From Undaria pinnatifida (Eukaryota > Sar > Phaeophyceae > Laminariales > Alariaceae), in NCBI GenBank assembly GCA_012845835.1, contig JABAKD010000025.1:16735476-16799475 (forward strand): a stretch of 64,000 nucleotides of DNA, in the 5' to 3' direction. Shown here in pieces: positions 1 to 11,150 of the stretch. Under the pieces are notes generated by a model, which was given only the letters and a program-made list of their open reading frames with translations, was not told the DNA's origin and made no database searches. The position numbers and the translations under genes are program-made. Every line of letters starts with the position of its first letter. Within the stretch, counting starts at the first letter, position 1.

Positions 1-589
1 GCCCGATGATCGGCGAGACAGAGAGTTGCATATGATATCATACAAAAATGCTCATGTCAGACGTGCGATATTTTGTTCTTCAGTCGCCCGTTCGTATGCA
101 TCGACACTCCGACACAATCGCCAACACTCTCTGCATTCGAGGAACCAAGCACAAGACCCAGTCCGCGCGCAGACCAGCCAATCCGCATCGCATTCGAAGT
201 CCATTAGTCCCGCTCGCTTGTTTATGATAGCGCACGTACCAGGGGGGAACAGGTTGGATGTCGTAGACCCGCCCAGAATGCTCGCGCTCCGCAACGCTGC
301 TCCGTGATGAGCGCCGCGGCCGCCATCCCAGAAGAAACCACAGCAGTAGGAGAAAGCACAGCAATAGACTAGCTTCTACTGGAGGCCTATCAATTGGCAA
401 GGGGAGTGTCGTTCCACTCGTGTGCTCTGCTGCACTCGCAGGGCGACGCACGTGAGACGCGAGAAGCCTGAAAAGTGATCACCGATTCCTCTTGCATCCG
501 ACCCTACACGTTCTTCCGTCGGTTGGACCCCCCAGAGTTTTGTGTAGTTTAAATATTTTAATTCGCTGACTTTTGAACAAAACTGACAT
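1..589. other. No recognisable gene
   Basis: Overlapping open frames of 80-123 codons occur on both strands between 26 and 451, but none shows a motif or codon bias that I recognise. I see no repeat here that recurs elsewhere in the window. Confidence 0.5.
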
Positions 590-1246
590 TTCGATTAGTA
601 TATAGCTTCTCTATGGTCAGGATGCGATCCTTTTCCTATGTGTCATAGGGTGATACCGTACAGGTACGCTGATAGCTCATACCGTAGTCTGATTGGGGGG
701 GCTGCTGCATTTATTGACATCAAGATCGTTCCGCCCGAAGAAAGGAGGGATGGATAGGGACTGGTCCGGGCCAGAAGCCGAGCATCTAGCTCGTGGTGGC
801 AGGGTAGGATCTCGAGACTGTTCACGTGTGTGCAAGATTCGGTATCTTCTGTTTGGAAAATCCATCAACGTCACGATTTTTTTGTCCGTAACCGTCATTG
901 CATTCCCTATGGTTAGGATACGATCCTTTTCCTTTGAGTCATAGTGCGATATCGCTGATAGCCCATACGGTAATCTGAGTGGGGACCTGCTGCATTTTTT
1001 TTTTAATTGAAGATCGTTCTCCCTAAGCAGGGAGGCATGAGGATTCGTCGGGGGCAGAAGCCGAGCCTCTTGTTCGTGGTGGCAGAGTCAGTAGGATCTC
1101 GAGGTGTTCTATCCCCCTGTGTGTGCAAGATTCGGTATCTTTTGTTTGGAAAATACAGCAAGATGTCACTATTTTGTGTTCAGTAACCGTCATCTTGTAT
1201 TCCTCAAGATACGGTAATTTTCCCATATGTCATAGTGTACTATCGG
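590..1246 (+). repeat. Tandem ~300-bp repeat, left block
   Basis: Two units and the tail of a third. The anchor phrase gctgatagctcataccgta recurs near 669 and, diverged, near 954 (285 bp apart). Each unit then carries a G-rich stretch, ctgctgcat, gaagatcgtt, a GTGGCAG box, caagattcggtatct, and an ending like gtcatagtgtgat. The array resumes at 2590, so the 1247-2589 segment looks like an insertion into it. No coding capacity is evident. Confidence 0.8.
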
Positions 1247-1251
1247 TCGCC

Positions 1252-1650
1252 TGTAATGGAGTGCCCTCCGTAGAAGGATAGTTTATAGATTCGACGTGAA
1301 ACCATGTCATGGTTGAGGTGAAACCACGTGGCACTAGATGTCACATTCACGTCTACGCCATCATATATGGGCCATAATGTAGGTGACGATGATGGGACAA
1401 GCAGGACGCCCCACATCTCACTACCTGCTCTACCTGCTCTACCTGCTCTACCTTGCTCTGCCCTGCGCTACCGTGTGCCAAGGGCCTGTTTTGTCTGTCT
1501 TTTAGAGTTCAATGTAGAGGAAATAATGTATAAGCCTTGAGTCTATCCAGCGAGTCGTGAGGAGAGACCAAACAAGGGCACCGGAACCCATGAGGAGCAC
1601 GCTTCCCAACACCGACCAACCACGCATCCCCCACTCGGAGTACCACTACA
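1252..1650 (+). repeat. Left LTR of the TRIM
   Basis: 399 bp, TG...CA. It contains three perfect CTACCTGCT repeats near 1431-1457. About a dozen substitutions separate it from the right copy, so the insertion is old enough to have diverged a few percent. Confidence 0.88.
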
Positions 1651-1651
1651 A

Positions 1652-1669
1652 TTGGCGTCGTCGGAGCAC
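1652..1669 (+). promoter_or_regulatory. Putative primer-binding site
   Basis: Immediately after the left LTR the sequence reads TTGGCGTCGTCGG. TGG at this position pairs with the CCA tail of a tRNA. TGGCGCCGT-type sites are known in LTR retroelements primed by tRNA-Asp or tRNA-Arg; this site has a near match. The primer tRNA cannot be assigned from the window alone. Confidence 0.45.
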
Positions 1670-1872
1670 TGAACGTGTAGTGAGCTCCATCATAGGGTTG
1701 TATTTTTTGCAATGAGGCGTTTAGCCTCATTATTACGAGGTGTGGGAGAATCTATAGCCTCATTTTTGTTTCGAATAGCCGCATCTTCGATTTCCTTTCC
1801 AATTTTGGATGTTTTGTTAACATCCTTTGATGGGCAGGTGATCTGCATCTACGACTATTCAGGGTGGCCTAG

Positions 1873-2280
1873 TGTAATGGAGTGCCCTCCGTAGAAGGAT
1901 AGTTTATAGATTCGACGTGAAACCATGTCATGGTTGAGGTGAAACCACGTGACACTAGATGTCACATTCACGTCAACGCCATCATACATGGGCCATAATG
2001 TAGGTGACGATGATGGGACAAGCAAGACGCCCCACATCTCACTACCTGCTCTACCTGCTCTACCTGCTCTACCTGCTCTACCTTGCTCTGCCCTGCGCTA
2101 CCGTGTGCCAAGCGCCTGTTTTGTCTGTCTTTTAGAGTTCAATGTAGAGGGAATAACGTAAAAGCTTTGAGTCTATCCAGCGAGCCATGAGGGGAGACCA
2201 AACAAGGGCACCGGAACCCATGAGGAGCACGCTTCCCAACACCGACCAACCACGCATCCCCCACTCGGAGTACCACTACA
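1873..2280 (+). repeat. Right LTR of the TRIM
   Basis: 408 bp, TG...CA, with four CTACCTGCT units against three in the left LTR. No good polypurine tract precedes it (ggtggcctag). Confidence 0.88.
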
Positions 2281-2284
2281 CGCC

Positions 2285-2350
2285 CCGGTGGCGTATCAGG
2301 TTATCCTCGAGTCTGGTATTATAGGTCAGTTTCGTGAGTTCGAGCCCCGC
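2285..2350 (+). other. tRNA-like segment (SINE head?)
   Basis: Directly after the TRIM target repeat lies GGTGGCGTATCAGG, which resembles a Pol III A box. About 45 bp later comes GAGTTCGAGCCCC, a good B box (GTTCGANCC). The spacing fits a tRNA-derived promoter, but I cannot close an acceptor stem or find an anticodon arm, so it is not a tRNA gene. A tRNA-derived SINE head is the likeliest reading; its body would run towards 2589. Confidence 0.4.
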
Positions 2351-2589
2351 CGAGTGCATACTCGAATAAATTCGTTGGGACTTTTTCTTGGGCACAAATT
2401 GACTTGCGGAAAGCGCGAGAGCGTGAGTGTGCAACACTCGATGAAAATCGACGAGCAGTGGAATCGCTGACCCCTATGCGCGATAAAAATTGAAGGCAAG
2501 AACCGGGGGGAAGAAGAGACGACACCTGTGACCACGGCTTGTCCAGAAGCTGGAAAGTAGAAGTGTGAGAGCGAAAAAATAAAACGTAC

Positions 2590-3262
2590 GTGCAGGTATG
2601 CTGATAGCTCATACCGTAGTCTGAATGGGGGCCCGCTGCATAATTTATTTATGTGAAGATCGCTCCCCTCTAAGAAGGGACGTATGGGGACTCGTTGGGG
2701 GCAGAAGCCGAGTCTCTTGATCGTGGTGGCAGAGTAGGGTCTCGAGGTGTTATTATGTTCCCATGTACCTGGTATGCAAGAATCGGTATCTTGTTTGGAA
2801 AACCAGTCAATGACACGATTTTTTCTGTCAGTACGTCATTGTATTTCCCTATGGTTGGGATACGATCATTTTCTTATGTGTGATAATGTGATACCGTACC
2901 GGTATGCTGATAGCTCATACTGTGGTCTGAGTTGGGGGCTGCTGCATGTATTCATTTATATGAAAAACGTTCCCCCCTAAAAACGGAGCCGTGGGGACTC
3001 GTCGGTGGCACAAGCCGAGCCTTTTGCTCGTGGTGGCAGAGTAGGGTCTGGGCGTGTTTTATTCCCGTGTATGCAAGATTCGGCATCTTCTGTTTGGAAA
3101 ATCCATCAATGTCACGATTTGTTTTGGCAGTAACCGTCATTGTATTACAACGTATTTCCCTATGGTTGGGATACGACCCTTTTCCTACGTGTCATAGAAT
3201 GATACCGTACAGAAAAGCTGATATATCATACCGTGGTCTGGGTGGTACCAAGCAGCACGGGA
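2590..3262 (+). repeat. Tandem ~300-bp repeat, right block
   Basis: Continuation of the 590-1246 array. Anchors lie near 2601, 2906 and 3216 (305 and 310 bp spacing). The last unit is cut off at about 3262. Confidence 0.8.
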
Positions 3263-4607
3263 ACCCGCCTCGACCCAGTGACTCACTCCATCTATAATAC
3301 GAGGGACAAACATACTGGTACTTCGCTACTGCACCAGGTATCGTGTATTATTATGAGAGAAGAGGCTTAAATGTCCCATATCGTCACTCCCGCAGAGAAA
3401 CATATCTCGTCAAATTCCAAGTAGATTGTCCCAAGAACATCGTCGGCCGGTGCAGTTCCGAAGGGGCTAAGCACATGCCTCCTCCGAGTAGACGGTGCAC
3501 GTAATACCGAACATAAATGGTGAAAACAAGCCCAAACTTCAAAAAGGGCGGTTCCAGAGTTTCGACAACGATATCAGGATAGTATGTACAGTAGACTAAA
3601 AGCAACGGAGAGGCCCCATCTCGGCACGTCCGCGTAAAGACAAGCATACCCTTGGCATATTGTATGACGCTCTAGGAGATTGTAGACTCGACCAACACGC
3701 ACGACGGCGATGAAGTGACTTCCTGCCGGAGTTGGTCTGCTTGGTCTACACTGGCCTTCACTTGGGGTAAGCCGAGAGCGTAAGGAGCACGGACGGAGGT
3801 TGCAGATATTATAGCAGATAATAATGCCGTCTCAGCAATCGCACACACAAAAAGGCACGTTGCTAACAACATCGGGCACTTTGATCCCACTCAAACCTGA
3901 TCCGCTGATCCCACCCGGACCTGAGCCATCCAAAACTTACCCCGGCGATGTAGTAAGTAGCCGCCGGCAGGGCCCACCATGAATTATGATCTCACGCTAA
4001 CCACAATCGAGCCCCGGCTGCAGCAAATCGAAGGTCGGCCTCGAACATGTAGTATGCTACCCTCGGGCCCCAATTTTCCGCCGCTTCTCGAGGAACACTG
4101 AGTGGGCGATCCATATAGAGGCGGATGTTGATTGTGCGAGGTAAACGAGATCGTTGAGTGTAACCGTCTGGGAGCACGTAAAGGCAATAAGCTCGTTTCT
4201 TCCTAGGACATCATTTATTGTTTGTGTCATAGACTAGACCGGTAGTAGTAGTGATCCTTCCATATTGCCGGCATGTGTCAGCCGGAAATATCGGCACTAG
4301 TCTAGACTATAGAGGAAACAGCATTACCCCGCATACTCCGACCACTGGTTGTTCCCATCTGCGCCAAGCGATTTCACGGGCACTATAGTGTGCAATCGGC
4401 AATACTCAACCAGCACGATAAAGGGATCTCTACTCTTCTGCAATATGCTTCTACCCCATGTGCTATATGCATACCGTCCATGCCCTCTTCCATCATGAGG
4501 GCCTTGAAAGAAGATCCGTCCCGACCTGCAAGCCCAAATCTACGATGAATAGGTAACAACGGACGCCCCAACGCACTCTCTGCTTTGCTGGGAAGAAAAC
4601 TTGGTAG
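3263..4607. other. Unassigned sequence
   Basis: I see no gene, transposon end or tandem repeat. Open frames on the minus strand (62-87 codons) have no recognisable motif. Confidence 0.5.
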
Positions 4608-4910
4608 GGACCTGCCCGCAAGGGTTCGGCGGTCGGTTCACCGTCGCAGCCGTCCGGTCAAAGGGGCAGCGGGGCAGTCAAACTGCCGGCCACTCCCAGA
4701 GAGCTTTGAGCCCGCAGGTACAGTAGCAATACTGTTTTTTTCCAGGCTGTGAATTCCCTGCACTTCGCGGTTGGCAGTCAAGGTAGAAGTGGCCGAATGT
4801 CCCGACGGACTCTCTCCTGTGCTGGCAGGCGGTGAGATTGGTGGGGATCTGCCCGCAAGAATCTGGGGTCGGACCACCGGCGCATCCGCTACAGGGGAGC
4901 CGGTCACCGT
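4608..4910. repeat. Dispersed CCGGTCGGNCCACC-type fragment, two copies
   Basis: Two copies (about 4611-4665 and 4848-4905) begin ctgcccgcaag and contain ggtcgg(t/a)(t/c)caccg(t/g)cgca. Related copies recur at about 7855-7910 and 9150-9215. On the minus strand three of them read as Pro/Val-rich phrases such as TGSPVADAPVV and TGPPVTVAP, suggesting remains of a coding repeat. No function can be given. Confidence 0.4.
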
Positions 4911-5216
4911 GGCAGCAGATAGAAAGAGCGCAGCACGGTAAGTGGAATAAGAGGGAGATACACGTTACCGTAGAGGGGGGGGAGCACCTAAACTTCCTGA
5001 CCTACAAACGATCTCGACAAAAAAGGGGAGATGTCCATTACAGTGGGGCACTCAATTTAAGAGATCGGTGTGTCAGCCCGAGTCGACCGCTATTCCGCTT
5101 ACATCGCAACGGGCGTTATGTATCTTGTAGTATGCCTATGCCAAGTTGTTTGGCCTGTACATGTTAAATCGAGCTCTCTTAAATCGTAGCCCCCCCTGCA
5201 TTTAACATCATCATGG

Positions 5217-5530
5217 AGCATCATAGCAGTCCCCATGTCGTGTCGTGACGTGCCATGCCGTACCATAGTATTGATATAGGTTTCCATGATGGTGTCATGA
5301 CACTGCCATGGGCTACCATGGCAATGCCATAGCGCTTACCTGACGATGCCATGGGAACATGACGTTTTATGGGCAAGACGTTTTATTATGCGGTGCCATC
5401 GCATGCCACAATTTGCAGTGACATGGGCTTGCGTGGCATTACCATGAGTTTTCGTGGCACTGACTGCCGTACCATTCCATGAAAAAAGCATGGCATTGCC
5501 ATGAAAATGTCCCATGGCGGTGTCCTTGGG
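5217..5530. repeat. CATG-rich degenerate palindromic region
   Basis: CCATG, CATGG and TGCCATGGCA-like words recur every 10-20 bp (for example 5308-5330, 5351, 5402-5420, 5476-5515). Shorter patches of the same composition lie at 7070-7140 and 7785-7815. It is not a clean tandem array and does not read as protein on either strand. Confidence 0.55.
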
Positions 5531-5639
5531 GATCCTATGGGATTCCGTGGGTTTGCAATCCCGTGTTTTTCTAACGCTAAATCTAGTCCTATCCCCAACC
5601 TATCCAAGGGCGCACAAGGAAAGTTACCCCGCATACCAC

Positions 5640-5657
5640 ACTCCCCCCCCCCCCCCG
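5640..5657 (+). repeat. Poly-C tract
   Basis: A run of about 16 C residues after cactc. It is one of more than a dozen long G or C homopolymers in the window (others near 11061, 24913, 25741, 41621, 42001, 50731, 51271 and 51375). Confidence 0.9.
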
Positions 5658-5774
5658 CCCGAAGGGCCGAAGATTTTCCTTTTTTCCTGGGCGTCTCTTG
5701 TTTTCTTTCCTCTCTCAATTTTGGTCTCAATGCAAATGTTTGCGTGCTTGGGTTTACCACACATAGACGTTCTA

Positions 5775-5833
5775 CATACCAATAGACAGGTTGAGATAAT
5801 AATACATACCAATAGATAGGTTGAGATACATAG
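5775..5833 (+). repeat. ~35-bp tandem duplication
   Basis: The phrase acataccaatagacaggttgag is repeated once with minor change (accaatagataggttgag). No gene is seen from here to 6685; two short similar phrases, gtgtgctaNgggg(a/g)ctctgaca, lie at about 6075 and 6128. Confidence 0.75.
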
Positions 5834-6684
5834 GAGCAATAATCTATGATGGGCTGGCGACGCCTGTGGAAGCATAATGTTTGGAGACAACTCCCCCCCA
5901 AGTTGCCGCAAAACCGAAAACAAAGATCTTGCTTCTCATACGCTTGCTTCTTGCTTGCTTCTCAATGCTTCTGCGACAAGTCTACGACAACCTTGCGCGA
6001 TCGTCTGAGTGTGAGTCGTCTCAGTGTGACTCGTCGAACTCATCTTACCCCCCCGTCTGCTATGAGACTTTGTGGTGTGCTAAGGGGACTCTGACACCCT
6101 TTCTCTTCTGCTGTGATACCTTTCGGTGTGCTACGGGGGCTCTGACAGCGTTGCCCTTGCCCTTTCGCAGCGCTTTGCCACCACTGCCTTTTCTGCCTCG
6201 CTTACGTCAAAGATGTCTTTGAATCTCACAAACTTAGGATCTGTTTGGCTTAGAACCAACGACTTGGCATGCCTCCTTTCTTCGTGGTTGGACATGGGGT
6301 ACTACTTCCACACCCACTCTACAGGGTTGCGAAATGAGCGCATCAGGGGTACGTTGGTGCAGCATGGCGTATGTAGACGTCGTGCTCTTCGACATCGCCT
6401 TCGGGCCTAAAGCAATGATGACACTTTTGTGCGAGTCCCACTTGGGCGCGAGAGGACACGTAGAATATTTCTGAGGTGCAGCTTTCCCGGTATTGAGTTC
6501 CCCAACCCACGTCTCGGCCTTACCCTCGTCCTCTCCTGAACCGTCGCCGAAGTTGTGCCCGCAGCAGCAAATGAACTCCGGGTCATCCGCTCGCTTTCCG
6601 CAGACGCGTCCTAGCCAATCCATTTTATCATAGGGGGTCGGTAAGAGGGTTCCCCCCGCCACGGAAATAGTGCTCATCGTGACC

Positions 6685-6686
6685 GC

Positions 6687-6714
<28 letters not shown>
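6685..6714 (+). repeat. (TC)n microsatellite
   Basis: About 14 uninterrupted TC units. The surrounding 5830-7140 has no recognised gene. A minus-strand open frame of 147 codons (6234-6677) has no recognisable motif. Confidence 0.9.
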
Positions 6715-6719
<5 letters not shown>

Positions 6720-7144
6720 GTGTCTCTTCTGCGGTACGTAGAGCGTCGCCGTCCGTGATCACGTCGACCCCAGGGGCTACGTGGATTGCAGTACCCCCCC
6801 CCCTTGAACTGTGCCCCCTTAATTATATAGGATTCAGAAGAGGGTTGTTTTATATAGGAAATTGGTAATAGGGTTGTTTATATAGGAAAGGGTGGCGTTT
6901 TTGGGGTGGGTGGGTGTCTTATACCCCCACCCCTCCCTGAGAGGTCCAAAAATAAGTTTTTGGGGTGTCGTGTCGGAAATCTGTGTTTGTGCGCCGTTGC
7001 CCTACCCCAAACTTTTATCGCTAGCCCAAGGCAGTGTATACATTCTTGTGGGGAGTCACGGGGGTGTCATGGCGCGTGTTGTGCCATTGTCGTAGCCTTG
7101 TCATGGTATTGCGATGGAATTGCCATGGCACTGCCATGAAGGCC

Positions 7145-7498
7145 TGTAATGGAGTGGTCTCTGTAGAAAGATAGTTTATAGATTCGACGTGAAACCACGT
7201 CAGGGTTGAGGTGAAACCACTTGATAGTAGATGTCACACTCACGTCAAGGCCATCATAGATGGGCGACAATGTAGGTGACGATAATGGGACAAGCAGGAC
7301 GCCCTTCATCGCACTACCATGCCCTACCCTGGTACGCCTGTCTTTTAGCATTCTATTTCGACAAATAGTGCATATTATATAACTTTTGAGCCTAGTCAGC
7401 AAGCCATGAGGAGAGACGAATGAAGACACCGGAACCCATGAGGGGCACGCTTCCCAACACCAACCAACCACGCATCCCCCACTCGGAGTACCGTGACA
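7145..7498 (+). mobile_element. Solo LTR of the TRIM family
   Basis: 354 bp starting TGTAATGG and ending GTGACA, clearly homologous to the LTRs at 1252 and 1873 but lacking the CTACCTGCT stretch. It is flanked by the perfect 4-bp direct repeat GGCC (7141-7144 and 7499-7502), the same duplication length as the TRIM. Solo LTRs arise by recombination between the two LTRs of one element. Confidence 0.88.
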
Positions 7499-7569
7499 GG
7501 CCCAAGCTGGCGACGAGATGACTATACAGGGCTGCCAGGTATCCTCTATAGACCACTCAGGTGTTGTGA

Positions 7570-7665
7570 CTATAGTAGTTTAACCGGTAGAGCTTCTAAC
7601 TAGTAACCCGAGGGCTTTTTAACATTGACCTCCGGGGCGAACCCCTTGCCCCGGACTGCTCTGGA
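7570..7665 (+). other. tRNA-Thr-like segment
   Basis: TAGTTTAACCGGTAGAGC resembles a tRNA D arm with an A box. TTCTAACTAGTAACC follows and resembles an anticodon arm with anticodon AGT. A B-box-like GGGCGAACCCC lies about 40 bp further, with GCCCCGG after it. I cannot pair an acceptor stem, so this is a degenerate tRNA or the head of a tRNA-derived SINE. Confidence 0.4.
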
Positions 7666-7959
7666 GTAGGTAAATACGAAGTAGAAAACCTTCGAGCCTT
7701 TTTCAGCTCAGAATAAGTGACTTATGGTGCCGACTTAAATCCGCGCACCACCAGGCTCAGAAGTGGATTATCTACCCAGCATGCCACAGCCATACGATGC
7801 CATAGCCATGCCATGAAACTGTCAAATTATGTACATCGTTGGGGCCTCGATCTGCAAGGCTCCGGCGGTCGGGCCACCGCCGCACCCGCCACAGGGGGAC
7901 CGGTCGAGACAGCAGTAGGTGCTGAGATGGGGGTTACGACTTTTGTGGCCATGGCTACG

Positions 7960-8665
7960 GTAGGGTATCAAAGGGTGCCCCCTTTTTCACTACCGGGTAC
8001 GCGGTTTTCTCTCGGGACAACCGAGGGCAGCCGATCCCATAAAGGACTCAACTAGAATTTGGGGGATAATCAGGGAAAGAAGCCACCCTCACGCAAATTC
8101 GGTACCAACGCGCGACGGCATAGAGATAAGGGGGGAGGGAAACAAGTATGGGTGTGATCTTATGCCGCCGAAGAGAGGCGTCAATAATCCCAAAACTATA
8201 TACGAATTAAGCTACGTCGCAATGTTACAACAGTTATCTGAAACCAGAAAAGAGGGGACGCCAGCAGGGCGTCCCCTTTTCGGGAACGTCTCCTGATGTT
8301 ACTTGGAAAGTGTGAAGAGTGAGCCGACCCAATGGCTGTCATCGATACCCGACAGCAGCACGACAAGTACAAGGAGGTAAGAATAAAACACAGACCATCC
8401 CACCCGCCCATCGTAGCGGCGGGGTGTACGGCCGACAGCGACAAAGTATTGTTAGTGTTTATTTAACTGGAGTACCTACTCTGCGACGAGATGCCACGTT
8501 GGTCGCCAGAGAACCAACGCGGGAGTAGTAACCCTGGGTGGGAATCTCCGGCTGGTCGCAGCCGAGAGGCCTCATTAATTCCAAAACTATATACGAATTA
8601 AGTTACGTCGCCATGTTACAACAGTACCATAGGGTACCCCCTTTTTCACTACCGGGTTTGCGCCA
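7960..8665 (+). repeat. Paired dispersed repeats
   Basis: Phrase 1 (ccaaaactatatacgaatta, then cgtcg-c-atgttacaacag) occurs at 8188-8235 and 8579-8628. Phrase 2 (ccccctttttcactaccggg) occurs at about 7978 and 8638. The copies are in direct orientation, so this may be a partial tandem duplication broken by other sequence. No gene was recognised. Confidence 0.65.
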
Positions 8666-8707
8666 CTTCCACGAGTGACTCTGTACCTCACTGAAAAAAG
8701 ATATATA

Positions 8708-8790
8708 AGGCGATTGTGGCGTAGCGTGACATAGTGTGGCGTAGCGTGGCGTAGCGTAGCGTAGTGTAGCGTAGCGTACCATTCCATAGC
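8708..8790 (+). repeat. GCGTA minisatellite
   Basis: Degenerate 5- and 10-bp units, gtggcgtagc and gtagc, over about 80 bp. Confidence 0.8.
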
Positions 8791-8846
8791 GGATTCATAT
8801 CGGAAAGTTTTATCAGCACGAAAAATTGACACCGCAAGCGAGCGGG

Positions 8847-8870
8847 GGGGTCACTCGCGCGAGTGACCCC
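8847..8870. repeat. 24-bp perfect palindrome
   Basis: GGGG followed by TCACTCGCGCGAGTGA and CCCC is self-complementary throughout. Related palindromes lie at about 14464-14487 (one mismatch), 14606-14625 and 11190-11207 (degenerate). It could extrude as a cruciform; function unknown. Confidence 0.85.
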
Positions 8871-8899
8871 GAGCCATTGCAAAACCAAAAGACCCCTCA

Positions 8900-11040
8900 A
8901 GAGACCCCCCTACCTTAACCTTAGTATTTCTCACTCACGGGACTCCTCAGCCGAGGAGCTGCTCAAATATTGATATTGGTCTTAGACCCATGTTTGTGCT
9001 TACCGATAGGTAGGTGTCGTTGCATACCTAAGGACATGATATTGTTAGTTGGGTTTCAACTTCGTTTTGTCGTGAATTCAGTGTTTGTTTGTTTAGGGTA
9101 GGGAGCTCCTCAACTGGGTAGACAAGGATAATTTAGGTGCTCACCTTTCCTAGCGCGCATCCGGATCTTGGGACACACTGGTGCAACCGTCACAGGAGGG
9201 CCGGTTGCAGGAGCAGCGAAAAGAAAAGGCCCAGCGGCAGGTGGTGTACAGCAGTATAGGGTACCAATAGCATCAACAAGTATTTTGGGACTCAAATAGC
9301 GCTATCAAAATAATGGAGACGCGCGGTCCTATCAAGCCGTGATTGCGCAGCGAGATGATCACAGAATGGCATTATGCTGTGCACGTGTCGTAGAGCTCCT
9401 TGGATTGTACTTCGGGATGTAAACTAGTCACTCCCTCAGCCAGAAGCCCGCTCTATGTTGTGTGGTCGATGCGTTAGCCCTTAATGTGTATCGTCAAATT
9501 CCGGAAAGAGGGGGTTCAGAAAGCCAAGTTAAGATTTGCCGGACACTAAGAAATCCAGGATTCGTTATACTGAAGTTGATGAAGGACGCACCCATTCTCA
9601 AGTACTCCGAAGTAAGAAATCTAGCATGGACCAGCTTTCCTGATTCATATTAAGCGTCCTGCGCTTCTTGATAGGTGTGTTGTTTCTCGCTGGGTTTTCT
9701 GTACTACTACACGTAGAACGGAACAGGATTTGGAATGATGACCGCATGGACTCAGGCGGCCGCTAGCCTTCAGAAAGAAACAAACGCACGCAGAAGAAAA
9801 TTCACGATTACAGCATCGACCACAAACTGCTGTCTCGTATATTATGTTGTGGGTACACAGTTTGTATTTCTATAGGGTATAGAATCGGCACGGAGAACTC
9901 TAGAGAGTCTTGCTGGATGCGATTGATGAGCTGGATGTCGACGGATAGACAAAAAAAAATAACATGAAGAACACACACGAATGTATGAAGCAGCCCGCGC
10001 CGTTCGGGCAGGGGGGGTGTCCAAACTGGAAATGGTAAAGAGATGTGCGACACGCGTGCAGCATGGATGGTTACACGTGTACAGTAGTGCATGCTACACG
10101 CTCTTTCTCGACACTTGATTGATGAGATTGCATGACGAGATCCAAAACAATCGTCGATTTTTTTGCGCCATACATGGGTCCTTACACGGGTTACACTTCT
10201 TCACAATGATAAGCTGAGGAAAGTCTGCTCATGGGGAGCTACCCCAGCTTAGAAGTGAACACCTTGATACGGTATTAACATGTGTTTTTTTTCCGGCCTG
10301 CCATTGTTGTTTTCTACAAGGTACCAAGATCGCACACCGGGATTGAGTTGCAAGTACAGCAGCAAAAACGAGCCCACGTAATTTCTGGTTTGGTTGAGAG
10401 TTCGTGTACACACTTCAGGGTGGGATCGCGCAAAGAAAGGCTAAATGGCCAATATCAACTTGCTTACAACATAGCAAAGGCAGTACTCCGTACCAGGTAT
10501 ATGATAATTACTATCGAAGTCGTACAATTGCATACTTGTAGGATCGCACGGCAGTTCTCGCCGTGATCTTCTACTCACGCCGATGTTTTTCGGAGCACGA
10601 CAGGAAGAACTTCCGTGTTCAGTAGTGGCTCCAAACGAGCCGACGTAGTAAGCGTCCTCTTTAGTATCTATGTTTCCTACAGTAAGTAGTTATGTTGGCT
10701 TGTTGTATAGGTTCCGCTTTTTTTCATCCAGTACGCTTGGTACTGCATGGCCAAATACCCTTAATATGGAACTTGCGTATATTCCTTTTTCGTATCCTGT
10801 GACTAGTCTACAGAGCTTGTACCTCTCCATACAGGGTGAAGAATCGGCACGGACACTGGATGTTATGCTAAATGCCGATGCTTAGAAATTGCAGGAGAGG
10901 TCACAGCATGAGCACCAAGCATCGTCCCCTCTAAGCCCCAGACGGCCGCTGCCATCTTCCGTGCGGTAGCCGACGACATTGCAAATCCTCCGGGCCCCGT
11001 GGATAGGCCCACCTGCACCGTTTGGCGAGACCGTAGATCA
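8900..11040. other. Unassigned sequence
   Basis: I recognise no gene. Two short related phrases, gaatcggcacgga with flanks, lie at 9888-9905 and 10845-10860. The open frames (60-94 codons) have no motif. Confidence 0.5.
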
Positions 11041-11044
11041 AGGC

Positions 11045-11150
11045 TGAGGTGTGGGCGGGGCGGGGGGGGGTGGGGGGGGGTCGTTTTATGCATGGCCGTA
11101 GTCGTAAGGCTATAGACCCTCGCATCCCCACATTGCCGAGACGCTATGAT
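11045..11150 (+). repeat. G-tract plus conserved block shared with 28860-28965
   Basis: A GC-rich run of G tracts is followed by tagtcgtaNgNctatagacc and ctcgcatccc. The same order occurs at about 28860-28965, 18 kb away, in the same orientation. Confidence 0.6.

Larger units (their letters stand above)
1252..2280 (+). mobile_element. TRIM-type miniature LTR retrotransposon
   Basis: Two direct repeats of 399 and 408 bp, both starting TGTAATGG and ending ACTACA, flank a 222-bp interior (1651-1872) with no coding capacity. They are about 96-97% identical by eye, apart from one extra 9-bp CTACCTGCT unit in the right copy. The element is bordered by the 4-bp direct repeat CGCC (1248-1251 and 2281-2284). 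TG...CA ends, a PBS-like site just inside the left repeat and lack of gag/pol are the hallmarks of terminal-repeat retrotransposons in miniature. It must have been mobilised by an autonomous partner that is not in this window. A third, solo LTR lies at 7145-7498. Confidence 0.88.

Noticed and set aside
3984-4187. Minus-strand GSIVVSVRS phrase suggestive of a tRNA-like segment near 4000
   Set aside because: Only an A-box-like word is present; no B box lies at a suitable distance.
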